NCBI RefSeq assembly: GCF_040239565.1
Contig: NZ_JBEHWS010000004.1
Location: 186,001 to 250,000 of the forward strand
Direction: 5' to 3'
DNA length: 64,000 nt
Source: Fulvimarina sp040239565
GTDB taxonomy: Bacteria; Pseudomonadota; Alphaproteobacteria; Rhizobiales; Rhizobiaceae
Notes under the pieces: generated by a model
What the model was told of the DNA's origin: nothing
What the model saw: only the letters and a program-made list of their open reading frames with translations
Database searches by the model: none
Shown here: piece after piece, positions 34,023 through 44,008 of the stretch
Layout: the number at the start of each line of letters is the position of its first letter
Position numbering within the stretch: position 1 is the first letter of the stretch
Position numbers and translations under genes: made by a program

Positions 34023-35942
34023 ATGCTGCAGATCAACGACCTATCCGCGCGCGTCGCCGGACGCCTTCTCATCGACCATGCGAGCCTGACGCTGCCGACC
34101 GGCACCAAGGCTGGACTCGTCGGGCGCAATGGCGCCGGCAAGTCGACGCTCTTCCGAGTGATCACGGGCGATCTTGCCTCCGAAAGCGGATCGGTAAGCA
34201 TGCCCTCAGGCATGTCGGTCGGCCAGGTCGCGCAGGAGGCACCGGGCACCGAGGATTCGCTGATCGACATCGTGCTCGCCGCCGATACCGAGCGGGCGCA
34301 CCTCATGGCCGCCGCCGAGACCGAGACCGACCCGCACAAGATCGCCGACATCCATACGCGTCTCTTCGATATCGACGCCCATTCGGCTGAGGCGCGCGCC
34401 GCATCGATTCTTGCCGGCCTCGGCTTTGACGATGTAGCGCAGGCCCGGCCGGCCTCGTCCTTCTCTGGAGGCTGGCGCATGCGCGTCGCCCTCGCCTCGG
34501 TTCTCTTTTCGAGCCCGGACCTCCTGCTTCTCGACGAGCCGACGAACTATCTCGACCTGGAAGGCACACTCTGGCTGGAGAACTTCGTATCGCGCTACCC
34601 GCACACGGTTCTCCTGATCAGCCATGATCGCGACGTTCTCAACAATGCCGTGTCGTCTATCGTTCACCTCGATCAGAAGAAGCTCGTCTTCTATCGCGGC
34701 GATTTCGATTCCTTCGCGCGGCAGCGGGCCGAGAAAATCGAGCTTCTCCAGAAGCAGACGGCCAAGCAGACCGAAAAGCGCAAGCATATGGAGGCCTTTG
34801 TCGCGCGCTTCCGCGCCAAGGCCTCGAAAGCGAAACAGGCCCAGTCACGACTGAAGGCGCTGGAAAAGCTTGAGCCTCTCCAGGCGATCGTCGAAGAAAG
34901 CGTGACGCCGATCGGTTTTCCCGCTCCGGAGAAGCAGCCCGCCTCGCCGATCATCGCGATGGAGGACGTGAGCGTCGGTTATGCGCCCGGCCAGCCCATC
35001 CTCTCCTCGCTCGACCTTCGGATCGATACGGACGACCGGATCGCTCTCCTCGGCCAGAACGGTAACGGCAAATCGACTTTCGCAAAGCTTCTTGCCGAAC
35101 GGCTCGACGCCGAAGACGGCAAGCTGACCAAGGCGCCAGGACTGAAGGTCGCCTATTTTGCCCAGCATCAGATCGACGATCTGAGACCACAGGAGAACGC
35201 GATCGAGCACGTGCGTCGGCTGATGCCGGATGCGCCGGAGCCGAAGGTGCGCGCGCGGGTCGCGCAGATGGGTCTGCCCCGGGAAAAGATGGAGACCGTC
35301 GCCGACAAGCTCTCGGGCGGAGAGAAGGCGCGACTGCTTCTGGGCCTCGCGACACTGCACGCCCCTCACCTGCTCATCCTCGACGAGCCAACAAACCATC
35401 TCGACATCGAGGCGCGCGACAGTCTGATTCACGCATTGAACGAATATCCGGGCGCGGTCGTGCTGATCAGCCACGACCGGCATATCGTAGAAGCGACGGT
35501 CGACCGGCTCTGGCTCGTCGAGGGCGGTTCGGTGAAACGCTTCGAGGGCGATCTCACGGAATACAAGCGTCTGGTTCTATCGGGAAACAAGAAGTCCAAG
35601 GCGACGAAGATCGAAGCCGAAAAGGTCCCGGAGCCCGTCTCGGCCAAACCCGCCGAGCCCGCAGCGCCGAAGTCCGAGATGCGCCGTCAGTCGGCGGAGA
35701 AGCGCGATCGGCTGAAGCCGATGAAGCGCAAGATCGACAAGCTCGAAGCCGATATGGCGAAGCTTCAAAAAGCGGTTGCAGAAGCCGACGGCAAGCTCGC
35801 CGATCCGGCGCTCTATCAAAAAGATCCGGCGAAGGTCACCGAACTCAATCAGAAGCGCGCGGATGCAGAGAAGTCGCTCCGGGCCGCTGAAGAGGAGTGG
35901 CTTGCCCTATCCGGCGAATATGAAACCGCACTTGCCAGCTGA
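34023..35942 (+). CDS. ABC-F family ATPase
   Basis: A 639-residue protein with two ATP-binding cassettes in tandem and no membrane domain. Walker A motifs are GRNGAGKST and GQNGNGKST, signatures SGGWRMRVALA and SGGEKARLLLG, Walker B LLLDEPTNYLDLE and LILDEPTNHLDIE. A charged linker of the P-site tRNA motif type lies between them, and the C-terminal 100 residues form a coiled coil as in Uup and YheS. ABC-F proteins act on ribosomes to relieve stalling or confer resistance; this one is probably of the housekeeping YheS/Uup kind. Confidence 0.95.
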   Translation: MLQINDLSARVAGRLLIDHASLTLPTGTKAGLVGRNGAGKSTLFRVITGDLASESGSVSMPSGMSVGQVAQEAPGTEDSLIDIVLAADTERAHLMAAAETETDPHKIADIHTRLFDIDAHSAEARAASILAGLGFDDVAQARPASSFSGGWRMRVALASVLFSSPDLLLLDEPTNYLDLEGTLWLENFVSRYPHTVLLISHDRDVLNNAVSSIVHLDQKKLVFYRGDFDSFARQRAEKIELLQKQTAKQTEKRKHMEAFVARFRAKASKAKQAQSRLKALEKLEPLQAIVEESVTPIGFPAPEKQPASPIIAMEDVSVGYAPGQPILSSLDLRIDTDDRIALLGQNGNGKSTFAKLLAERLDAEDGKLTKAPGLKVAYFAQHQIDDLRPQENAIEHVRRLMPDAPEPKVRARVAQMGLPREKMETVADKLSGGEKARLLLGLATLHAPHLLILDEPTNHLDIEARDSLIHALNEYPGAVVLISHDRHIVEATVDRLWLVEGGSVKRFEGDLTEYKRLVLSGNKKSKATKIEAEKVPEPVSAKPAEPAAPKSEMRRQSAEKRDRLKPMKRKIDKLEADMAKLQKAVAEADGKLADPALYQKDPAKVTELNQKRADAEKSLRAAEEEWLALSGEYETALAS

Positions 35943-36143
35943 AATAGCGAACCTTTTTGACCTTAGGTCATTATCTGCCACGCTGTCATAACTTTGCAAC
36001 AATTGCATTCTGTTTGCCGGCTAGCGCTTTGAAAACGCTGCGTTCAGCATGACATGGGCCAGCTTCTCCGCCCATTGTCGCCCGACGCTGGGGCTCAGAC
36101 TCTTCACCAGCACTGAAATGAAATCTCTCCGGATCGGCATATC

Positions 36144-36830
36144 TTGGCACTCACAGACAAATGCCCGTCGGCGAATCGCGTCGGCACCTTCGTGTTCGAA
36201 GGCTTGGCAACAATCATAGGGCGCCGCTCCTTTCGCGAGATCGCCCTCTTTCTAGCCTTTGCGTTGCTGTGTCTTGGCATCGCGGCCATCGCGGCAGTGC
36301 TGCTCTATCCAATCGATACGCTGGAGATCGGCCCGGTTGAGAACGGGTGGTACGAAAGCGCACAAACCGTAGTGCTCGGACTGACCACACTCATTGTCTT
36401 GCGTCTGCTCGTGATCAGCTGGCACGAGATCTTCTACTTCTCGGCGGGCCTTGCCATGCTGCTTCCGCTCGCCATGGTCCGCGAGACCCCGCGTTGCGGC
36501 TCGCACTACTATGACGGCGGCGCCTGCCTGACCGAGGACGGCAAAGTGCTTACAGTCAGCATTGCAATCGCAGTGGTCATCGCCATTCTCGCCATTCGCC
36601 GTGTTCCGGTGGCCAAAGCGTGGCGCGAATTGACCTTCTTCTACGCGGTTCCTGCGGCCTTCAGTGTCTCCATGCTGATCGGCTCTGAGATATTTGGAAA
36701 GCTCGTCTATGTCTGGGCCGAGGAAACTCTGGAGTTCGCAGCCTACCTCAATCTGCTCGGACTCGCAGTGGCTGTGAGCATATGGCCCAAATGGTTCATC
36801 GCCGCGAGCGATGAGCATTCCGGCGATTGA
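36144..36830 (+). CDS. Hypothetical inner membrane protein
   Basis: A 228-residue protein with about six hydrophobic segments. Soluble parts include VENGWYESAQTVVLGLTT and RETPRCGSHYYDGGACLTE, which carries two Cys in a probable loop. I recognise no family. The only start that keeps the full frame is TTG at 36144; GTG at 36192 is another option that would remove the first 16 residues. The gene is isolated, between the ABC-F gene and holC (convergent). Confidence 0.7.
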   Translation: MALTDKCPSANRVGTFVFEGLATIIGRRSFREIALFLAFALLCLGIAAIAAVLLYPIDTLEIGPVENGWYESAQTVVLGLTTLIVLRLLVISWHEIFYFSAGLAMLLPLAMVRETPRCGSHYYDGGACLTEDGKVLTVSIAIAVVIAILAIRRVPVAKAWRELTFFYAVPAAFSVSMLIGSEIFGKLVYVWAEETLEFAAYLNLLGLAVAVSIWPKWFIAASDEHSGD

Positions 36831-36899
36831 TCTCACTGACCGACTACCGCCTCCTCAACTGATCTTAAAAAACAGTCGCCGACAGACCGATGTTCGGAA

Positions 36900-37352
36900 T
36901 CAGCCTTTTTTGACCCAGCGTCTATCTTCGGTCTGCTGCCAGTAAGTCAGGTCATGGCCGGCAGCCTTTTCGGCCTTCCAGCGCTCGCGGGCATGAGACA
37001 TCTGATCGTTGTCAAACGCATCGAACATATAGATGCCGCGGACATACCCGTCGAGATCGCCGGGCGTCGCGCCGTCGACCATGAAACGCACATCAGGCCT
37101 GTTCGCTTCCTGCTCCGTAGATGTCGTCAGCAGGATCGGCTGGCTTTCCGGATGGCCTTCCACATCCGTCCCGTGCGGAAGGAAACTGTCGTCACGAAAA
37201 GTCCAGAGGACGTTGTCGAGACCGTCCCGCCGCTCGTCACTCGCACACTGAACGACCACGCGCCATCCACGCGAGAGCGAGCGCTGGAGGAGGTCCGGCA
37301 GGGCCTCCTCCAAGCGGCTTTCGGTGAGGTGATAGAAGAGGACTTCCGCCAC
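36900..37352 (-). CDS. holC: DNA polymerase III subunit chi
   Basis: A 150-residue subunit of the clamp loader that links polymerase III to single-strand binding protein. EVLFYHLTESRLEEALPDLL, VVVQCASDERRDGLDNVLW and HGTDVEGHPESQPILL are typical of chi. The start is GTG at 37352 with GAGGGG eight bases before. It lies 18 bases downstream of pepA and shares its transcript, the order common in proteobacteria. Confidence 0.94.
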   Translation of the reverse strand: MAEVLFYHLTESRLEEALPDLLQRSLSRGWRVVVQCASDERRDGLDNVLWTFRDDSFLPHGTDVEGHPESQPILLTTSTEQEANRPDVRFMVDGATPGDLDGYVRGIYMFDAFDNDQMSHARERWKAEKAAGHDLTYWQQTEDRRWVKKG

Positions 37353-37370
37353 CTGAAATGCCCCTCCGCC

Positions 37371-38873
37371 TCAGCGGGCTTCGTAGTGGTCGCGGACCAG
37401 GCGCTCGAGCAGACGCACGCCAAATCCCGAAGCCCAGGACTGGTTGTAGGCGTTGGACGGAGAGCCCATTGCCGTACCCGCAATGTCGAGATGGGCCCAT
37501 GGCACATCGTTGACGAAGCGCTGCAAGAACTGTGCCGCCGTAATCGAGCCCGCGGCGCGTCCGCCGCCGATATTCTTGATGTCGGCGAACTTGCCCTCGA
37601 TCATCTTGTCGTATTCAGGCGCGAGCGGCAGGCGCCAAACCTTCTCACCGCTCACCGTTCCCGCCGAGAACAGGCGATCGGCCAGCTCATCGTTGTTTGA
37701 GAACAGCCCGGCCTGATGATTGCCGAGCGCGACAACGATCGCACCAGTCAGGGTCGCGAGATTGACCATGAATTTCGGCCTGAAACGATCCTGGCAGTAC
37801 CAGAGGGCGTCCGCGAGAACGAGACGGCCTTCCGCATCGGTGTTCAGGACCTCGATCGTGGTCCCGGACATCGCGGTCACGATGTCGCCAGGTCTCTGGG
37901 CATTGCCGTCGACTGAATTCTCGACGAGACCGATGATGCCGATCGCGTTGACCTTCGCCTTTCGGGCGGCGAGCGCGTGCATGACTCCGACGACGGCGGC
38001 TGAACCGCCCATATCGCCCTTCATCTCATCCATGGACCCGGCCGGCTTGATCGAGATGCCGCCGGTATCAAAGACGACGCCCTTCCCGACGAAGGCGATG
38101 GGCTGCTCGCCTTCTTCACCGCCATTCCAGCGCATGACGACGAGGCGCGGCGGGCGCGGCGAGCCCTGCGCGACGCCCAGCAAAGCGTACATCTTGAGGT
38201 CTTCGAGCTCGCTCTGTCCGAGAACTTCGACCTCGACGCCGACGTCTTTCAGCTGCTCCGCCCGTTCGGCATATTCCACGGGACCGAGGATGTTTGCGGG
38301 TTCGTTAACCAGATCGCGGGCGAGCATCGTGCCGTCGCTCAGGGCGCGCTCGGCTTCGTAGGCCTGTTCCGCCGCGGCGACGTCTGAGACGAGGATTGTG
38401 ATGTCGGACGCCGGCGTCTCGCCTTCTTCGCCCTCGTCATCTTTCTTCTTTTTCGTCTTGTAGCGGTCGAATTCATAAGCACGCAGGCGCATGCCAGCAG
38501 CGATCGTTGCAGATTCTTCGGCAGAAATCGGCCGATCACCCGCAACAGTCGTGGAGATGGTGACCTTTTCGGCGCCCTTCGTAGCCGCTGCGATCGTACC
38601 GCCGAGCTTCAGCCAGTCTTCCTCGACCGGCTCGCGGTCGTGATGCGTGCCGAGAACCAGCAGGCGATCGACATCAATCGCGGAGGGAGAGACGAGATCG
38701 AGCTTGGCGAGCGCCTTCCCCTTGAAGCGGCTTGCGGTTGCGGCCTTGGCGACGAAATCGCGAAGCGCGGCATGGTCGTCGGCAAGGCTCGCATCCTCGC
38801 CGCCGAGAATGACGAAAACCCCCTCTGCTTTTTCGTCGATATTCGCAAATCGGATATTCGGAAGGCTCGCCAT
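37371..38873 (-). CDS. pepA: Leucyl aminopeptidase
   Basis: A 500-residue M17 family metallopeptidase that removes N-terminal residues from peptides, a hexamer with two metal ions per subunit. VGKGVVFDTGGISIKPAGSM holds metal ligands and the catalytic Lys region, and the signature NTDAEGRLVLADALWY is complete. The N-terminal domain (about 1-180) contains a Lys/Glu-rich insertion KTKKKKDDEGEEGE. First gene of the pepA-holC pair, divergent from lptF. Confidence 0.97.
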   Translation of the reverse strand: MASLPNIRFANIDEKAEGVFVILGGEDASLADDHAALRDFVAKAATASRFKGKALAKLDLVSPSAIDVDRLLVLGTHHDREPVEEDWLKLGGTIAAATKGAEKVTISTTVAGDRPISAEESATIAAGMRLRAYEFDRYKTKKKKDDEGEEGETPASDITILVSDVAAAEQAYEAERALSDGTMLARDLVNEPANILGPVEYAERAEQLKDVGVEVEVLGQSELEDLKMYALLGVAQGSPRPPRLVVMRWNGGEEGEQPIAFVGKGVVFDTGGISIKPAGSMDEMKGDMGGSAAVVGVMHALAARKAKVNAIGIIGLVENSVDGNAQRPGDIVTAMSGTTIEVLNTDAEGRLVLADALWYCQDRFRPKFMVNLATLTGAIVVALGNHQAGLFSNNDELADRLFSAGTVSGEKVWRLPLAPEYDKMIEGKFADIKNIGGGRAAGSITAAQFLQRFVNDVPWAHLDIAGTAMGSPSNAYNQSWASGFGVRLLERLVRDHYEAR

Positions 38874-39144
38874 GTCGGGTCCAGTTTATGAGGGCATGAG
38901 AAGGATCGCCGGGCCGGAGCCGGCGCTTGTGCGGAATGCCTATCATGGTCCTCGATCAAGAGAAAACCAGACTCCGGCTTTGCAGAGTGGGCAAATGTCG
39001 CGTTAAGGACGTTCGTTCGCCGAATATTAGCTTAAATGCGATACGTTCCGGTAAGGTTGAGGGCAGCCCATGCATTGCCCTCGGGGTCGCAATTTGGACG
39101 CGTTGACGTTTGAAACACGCCGGTGAACTTGCAGCAGAGGCCGG

Positions 39145-40341
39145 ATGACCCTCATTGAACGATACATCTTCCGACGTGCCCTCACGTCTTCGGTCGGTTC
39201 CCTCCTCTCGCTCGCACTCATCGTCTGGATCGTTCAGGCTCTTTCGCGAATCGACATAGTTAAGACCAGCGCGTCCGCTGCCGGCAACATTCTCTGGATC
39301 GCCCTGATGCTATTGCCGGATCTGGCGGCCGGCGTCGTGCCCTTCGCGATTCTCCTCGGCTCGATTCAGGTTCTGAATGCCCTTAACGCCGACTCCGAAC
39401 GCGCGGTGATCGCGGCGTCCGGCGCGTCCATGCGGGTCATTTTGAAGCCGATCCTTTACCTCGGTTTTGCGGGCGCCCTTCTCGTCTTGACGGTCGCTCA
39501 CGGCATCGGCCCTCTGGCTTCGAGCGCCTTCTATAACGGCGTGCGCTCGATCAATGTCGATACGATCACGCTGTTTCTGAGACCGGGCCGCTTCGAGCGG
39601 ATCTCGTCCGATCTCGTAATTTCGGTCGGCAAGACCAATGGCTCGATGATCGAGAGCCTGTTCATTCAGGACACCCGCGACCCCAATCTTGATCTCACCT
39701 ATTTCGCGGCGGAAGCCTCGATACTCGATACGGACGATCAGTCGGTGCTGATGCTGTTCGACGGACAACTCCACCGAAAGCCAAAACGCGGCAATTCGGT
39801 CTCCGTCATCGAGTTCCAGACATACGCCTTCGATCTGTCGGACCTGAAGCCTTCGGATAAGGATGACTGGACGCGGACCTCGGAACTCTCGACCCTCACT
39901 CTCGTCGACCCTGATCCTGACGACAAGATCTTCCAAAAGACACCGGGGCGCTACATCGAAGAAGCAACTGACCGGTTCACCTCCTGGCTCTATTGCATCG
40001 CTTTCGCGCTTTGGGCCGTCGTTGTCGCAGGCCAGCCGCAGACAAACCGGCAGGCGTCGAACGCGGCGATGACCCTCGGTCTAGCCGGCGCTGTCGGGCT
40101 AAAGGCGGCCGCATTCCTTGCCTTGAGCATGATCACGGATAATCCGATCATGGCGATTTTCGCCTATGCGCTGCCGCTTGCGGCGTGTCTCTTCAACATC
40201 ATTCTGATCTCGCGTGGCACGAATATCGCCCAGACACCGATCATCCAGACAGTCTTCGACCTGCCCCGAAAGCTGCTCGCTTTCGTCCGAAAAAACCTGA
40301 CATCACGTCCGCCCCGCCGACGCGAGGGCACCGCGCGATGA
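39145..40341 (+). CDS. lptF: LPS export ABC transporter permease LptF
   Basis: A 398-residue permease of the LptB2FG complex that extracts lipopolysaccharide from the inner membrane. It has the YjgP/YjgQ pattern: TLIERYIFRRALTSSVGSLL at the N-terminus, a second helix pair around VVPFAILLGSIQVLNALNAD, a periplasmic beta-jellyroll domain (about 130-260) and three more helices. Its stop overlaps the lptG start as ATGA. First gene of the run lptF-lptG-lptD-surA-pdxA-rsmA. Confidence 0.95.
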   Translation: MTLIERYIFRRALTSSVGSLLSLALIVWIVQALSRIDIVKTSASAAGNILWIALMLLPDLAAGVVPFAILLGSIQVLNALNADSERAVIAASGASMRVILKPILYLGFAGALLVLTVAHGIGPLASSAFYNGVRSINVDTITLFLRPGRFERISSDLVISVGKTNGSMIESLFIQDTRDPNLDLTYFAAEASILDTDDQSVLMLFDGQLHRKPKRGNSVSVIEFQTYAFDLSDLKPSDKDDWTRTSELSTLTLVDPDPDDKIFQKTPGRYIEEATDRFTSWLYCIAFALWAVVVAGQPQTNRQASNAAMTLGLAGAVGLKAAAFLALSMITDNPIMAIFAYALPLAACLFNIILISRGTNIAQTPIIQTVFDLPRKLLAFVRKNLTSRPPRRREGTAR

Positions 40342-41420
40342 ACCGCTGGACCCTCAACCGCTACTTCTTCAGGCTGTATCTCTTCAATTTTTTCTCGACG
40401 CTGATCGCAATCAGCGCGCTGATCTTTCTCATAGATCTCGTGGAACTGGGCCGGAGATCGGTTCTGGCCGATGGGTCATTTGGCCTGCTGCTCGCCTTCT
40501 CCGCACTGCGGGTTCCGTCCTTTATGGAGCAGGCCTTTCCCTTCATCATTCTTTTTTCGTCGATCTTCACGCTGATCTCGCTCAACCGGAAGCTGGAACT
40601 CGTGGTCGCGCGAGCGGCCGGCGTCTCGACCTGGCAGATTCTCATTCCGTTTATCGCCGGCTCGCTGTTCCTCGGCCTCCTTGCGACATTCGCCTACAAC
40701 CCGCTTGCGGCGATGGCCAAGGCGACAGCGGCGAATATCGAGGCGACCGCGCAAGGCAGAGAGCCTGCGTCAACGGCTCTGCAGACGCCGTGGCTACGCC
40801 AGCAAGCCGAGGGCGTAACGTCCATTATCGGGGCCAAACAGGTGGCCGAGAACGGCCGCGTCCTCTCCAACGTGTCGGCTTTCGTGATGGCTGACGATGG
40901 ATCCGTGGAGACAAGAATCGATGCTCCGCGCGCCACATTGGGGAACCAGGAATGGGTTTTGCTGCGGCCAAGAGTGACGCGGATTGGTTACACTCCGCGT
41001 GATCTCGTCGAGTACCGCCTCCCGACAAGCCTCAGACCGGAGTATATCGAGCAGAGATTGGCCGATCCCGAAACGATTTCGATTTGGGACCTCGGTTCGA
41101 AGATAGATGTCGCCGCGAGCTTGGGTTTTAACTCCATGGCATTCTCCATGCAGTATCATACGCTCATCGCACAGCCTGCGCTGTTCGTGGCGATGACACT
41201 TCTGGCGGCGACCGTGGCCACGCGTTTCTCCCGAACCGCGCAGCCTGGGCGGGTATTTGTTGGTGGAGTGCTCGCCGGTTTTGTGTTGTACGTCGTGACG
41301 TTCTTGGCAAAAGCCCTGGGCAGCAATGACGTCGTACCACCAATCATCGCGGCGTGGTTTCCAGTCCTGGCCGCGGGACTGTTCGGCGTAACGATCCTGC
41401 TGCACCAGGAGGATGGGTAG
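40338..41420 (+). CDS. lptG: LPS export ABC transporter permease LptG
   Basis: The 360-residue partner of LptF. MNRWTLNRYFFRLYLFNFFS opens the first helix, EQAFPFIILFSSIFTLISLN is the conserved coupling region, and the periplasmic domain follows. The ATG at 40338 lies inside the lptF stop (ATGA), which excludes the longer open frame from 40185. The stop overlaps the lptD start by eight bases. The ATPase LptB is not in this window. Confidence 0.95.
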   Translation: MNRWTLNRYFFRLYLFNFFSTLIAISALIFLIDLVELGRRSVLADGSFGLLLAFSALRVPSFMEQAFPFIILFSSIFTLISLNRKLELVVARAAGVSTWQILIPFIAGSLFLGLLATFAYNPLAAMAKATAANIEATAQGREPASTALQTPWLRQQAEGVTSIIGAKQVAENGRVLSNVSAFVMADDGSVETRIDAPRATLGNQEWVLLRPRVTRIGYTPRDLVEYRLPTSLRPEYIEQRLADPETISIWDLGSKIDVAASLGFNSMAFSMQYHTLIAQPALFVAMTLLAATVATRFSRTAQPGRVFVGGVLAGFVLYVVTFLAKALGSNDVVPPIIAAWFPVLAAGLFGVTILLHQEDG

Positions 41421-43923
41421 ATTGAGTGAATTGAGGGGACGCGGGGTTTGGCCGATGGGGATCGGCGAACGATCGCGAAAATCGGTGCTTCTGTGCAGTA
41501 CGGCCCTCGCTCTGTCTGCAGCGTTTGCGGCCGTCGGTGCGAAGCCCGCCATGGCCCAGGCCGTGCCGGCACTGAGCGCAGATGTTCCGACCGACGCCCA
41601 GCTTTTTCTGGAAGCTGACACCGTCACCTATGACAGCGAACGCGCGCTCGTTTCTGCGAGCGGCGGTGTTCAGGTCGACTACGGAGACTACAAGGTCGTC
41701 GCTCGCGAGCTAATTTACAACCAGAGATCACGCAGGCTGATAGCCCGCGGCGATGTCGAACTGCAACAGCCAGACGGCAATCGCATCTATGCTGACCAGC
41801 TCGATCTGACCGACGATTTCCGAGACGGCTTCGTTCAGGCCTTGCGCATCGAGACGCCGGACAACACGCGCTTCGCCGCTGCGTCCGCGACCCGTGCAGA
41901 TGGTTCCGTCACCACGTTCAACCGCGGTGTCTACACCGCCTGTGAGGCATGCCGCGAAAATCCGGACCGCCCACCGCTTTGGCAGGTCAAGGCGCGCAAA
42001 ATCGTCTGGGACCAGCAGAACAAGGAAATCCGTTATTACGGGGCGCAGTTCGAGTTCTTCGGCGCGCCGATCGCTTATCTGCCCTACTTCCAGTCTCCGG
42101 ACCCAACGGTGAAGCGCAAGTCAGGCTTCCTGGCACCGGAGTTCAAGTCTGGAGACGGACGCGGTTACGGCCTGCGTGTTCCCTATTTTGTCGCTCTTTC
42201 AGACGACAAGGATTTCACGGTCGCCGGCACCTATTACACCAAGCAGGGATTTCTTGGCGAAATCGAATACCGCCAAGCTTTCCAGAATGGCATCATTACA
42301 CTCCAGGCGGCGGGCATCAGCCAGCAGGATCGCTACGAGTTCGAAGACGATAACTTCGTCCGCGGCGGCGGCGTGGTAGAAAGCCCGGATTACGCAAACA
42401 CCGATCGCGGCATGATCGGTACTAAGGGCCGGTTCGCGCTCTCGGAGCAGTGGACGTTCGGTTGGGACTGGCTTTTCCAGAGCGACCGTAACTTCTCCAA
42501 CACCTACGAGATCGATGGGTTCGACGACACGATCCAAACGTCTGAAGTCTATTTGACTGGCCTCGGCGATCAGAGCTTCTTCGATCTGCGCATCCAGGAA
42601 TTTGACTACCAGACAATCGATCCCGATCGGGACGACGAGCAGCCGACCGTTCTTCCGGTCTTCGATTACGAACGGATCGAACAGGAAAGTGTTCTGGGTG
42701 GTGAAATCGAGTTCGACGTCAACGTGGCGTCTCTCAGCCGCGACAAGGAGGACTTCAGCCAGATCTGCAACACCTCGTTGATGCTCAACGAGAATCTGCG
42801 CGAAGTCTGCGTCCAGCCAGAAGACGGTTTCTTCTACAATCCGAACTTCAACCGAAATAACGGACTTGAAGGCGATTACACCCGCGGCACGGCGGAACTT
42901 GCCTGGTCCGACCGTTATACGATGTCGAACGGGCTGGTGCTGAAACCAACCGCTGCCGTCCGAGGCGATCTTTATTCGGCGAACATGGAATCCGACGGCT
43001 TCGGCAACCCATTTTTTGCCAATGGTGTCCCGCAATACCTGCTCGACAACAGCGGTGCGGTGGACATTGATCGATCCGGCTCACGCGGCATGGCCATGGC
43101 GGCCCTCGAAGCACGATATCCCTACCTAATCGAGGTTGGAGGCGTCTCGCACGTGATCGAGCCGATCGGCCAGATCATCGCGCGCACCGACGAAGAGGAC
43201 ATCGGCCTTATTCCGAACGAGGATGCTGGCACGCTCGTCTTCAATGCGACGAACCTGTTCTCCTTCAACAAGTTCTCCGGCTACGATCGGGTCGAAGGCG
43301 GCCACCGCGCAAACGTCGGCGTCCGCTATTCAGCCGATCTCGGCAATAGCTGGCTGATCAACGCTGTTGCGGGCCAGTCCTACCACCTCGGAGGACGGAA
43401 CTCTTACGATCAGCTCGATCTCGCCCTCGCCGGTTTCGATTCGGGTCTCGAGAATGACGTCTCCGACTATGTCGGACTCGTTTCTCTCCAGACGCCATTC
43501 GGCGTGACGGTCGGAACCCAGGGCCGCTACGATGAGGACAACTTCGATCTGAAACGCCAGGACGTCTTCGCAGACTACAGCTTCGGTGGCGGGCTCGGAA
43601 ATGCGACAGTGAGCTATACGAACATCGCGGCCCAGCCGATCTACGGCTCACTCGACGATCGCAGTCAGGTCTCGGGTTCGGCGACGCTGAACTTCGCACA
43701 GAACTGGAGCGCTATGGCCAGTGCCTCCTACGACATCGAAAACGATGCTCTGGTCGATCAGAGCTTCGGCATCCGTTACGCAGACGAGTGTTTCAGCCTG
43801 CTCGTGAGCTATCGCGAAAGGACGGACCGGTATTCGCTGGAGACGGACGAAACGACTCTGATGTTCAATGTCGGCCTGCGGACGATCAGCGATTTCCAGC
43901 AGAGCTACGACATCGGCAACTAA
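41413..43923 (+). CDS. lptD: LPS-assembly outer membrane protein LptD
   Basis: The 836-residue protein has a signal peptide (about 1-49, ending AMAQ), the periplasmic jellyroll (OstA domain, with ASGGVQVDYGDYKVVARELI) and a C-terminal beta-barrel from about 230. It inserts LPS into the outer leaflet together with LptE. Cys are at CEACRENPDR, in the barrel region (DFSQICNTS, REVCVQP) and near the end (ADECFSLLVSYRER), so disulfides linking plug and barrel are possible. The ATG at 41413 follows CAGGAGG. Translation is coupled to lptG. Confidence 0.95.
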   Translation: MGRLSELRGRGVWPMGIGERSRKSVLLCSTALALSAAFAAVGAKPAMAQAVPALSADVPTDAQLFLEADTVTYDSERALVSASGGVQVDYGDYKVVARELIYNQRSRRLIARGDVELQQPDGNRIYADQLDLTDDFRDGFVQALRIETPDNTRFAAASATRADGSVTTFNRGVYTACEACRENPDRPPLWQVKARKIVWDQQNKEIRYYGAQFEFFGAPIAYLPYFQSPDPTVKRKSGFLAPEFKSGDGRGYGLRVPYFVALSDDKDFTVAGTYYTKQGFLGEIEYRQAFQNGIITLQAAGISQQDRYEFEDDNFVRGGGVVESPDYANTDRGMIGTKGRFALSEQWTFGWDWLFQSDRNFSNTYEIDGFDDTIQTSEVYLTGLGDQSFFDLRIQEFDYQTIDPDRDDEQPTVLPVFDYERIEQESVLGGEIEFDVNVASLSRDKEDFSQICNTSLMLNENLREVCVQPEDGFFYNPNFNRNNGLEGDYTRGTAELAWSDRYTMSNGLVLKPTAAVRGDLYSANMESDGFGNPFFANGVPQYLLDNSGAVDIDRSGSRGMAMAALEARYPYLIEVGGVSHVIEPIGQIIARTDEEDIGLIPNEDAGTLVFNATNLFSFNKFSGYDRVEGGHRANVGVRYSADLGNSWLINAVAGQSYHLGGRNSYDQLDLALAGFDSGLENDVSDYVGLVSLQTPFGVTVGTQGRYDEDNFDLKRQDVFADYSFGGGLGNATVSYTNIAAQPIYGSLDDRSQVSGSATLNFAQNWSAMASASYDIENDALVDQSFGIRYADECFSLLVSYRERTDRYSLETDETTLMFNVGLRTISDFQQSYDIGN

Positions 43924-44008
43924 TTCGCCGCGAATTCCATGCTTTTGCCCCATCGAGACTGTAGGCGGCCACAATCAGACCTGGGTTGAGAACAAGGGAA
44001 GAAAGAGC

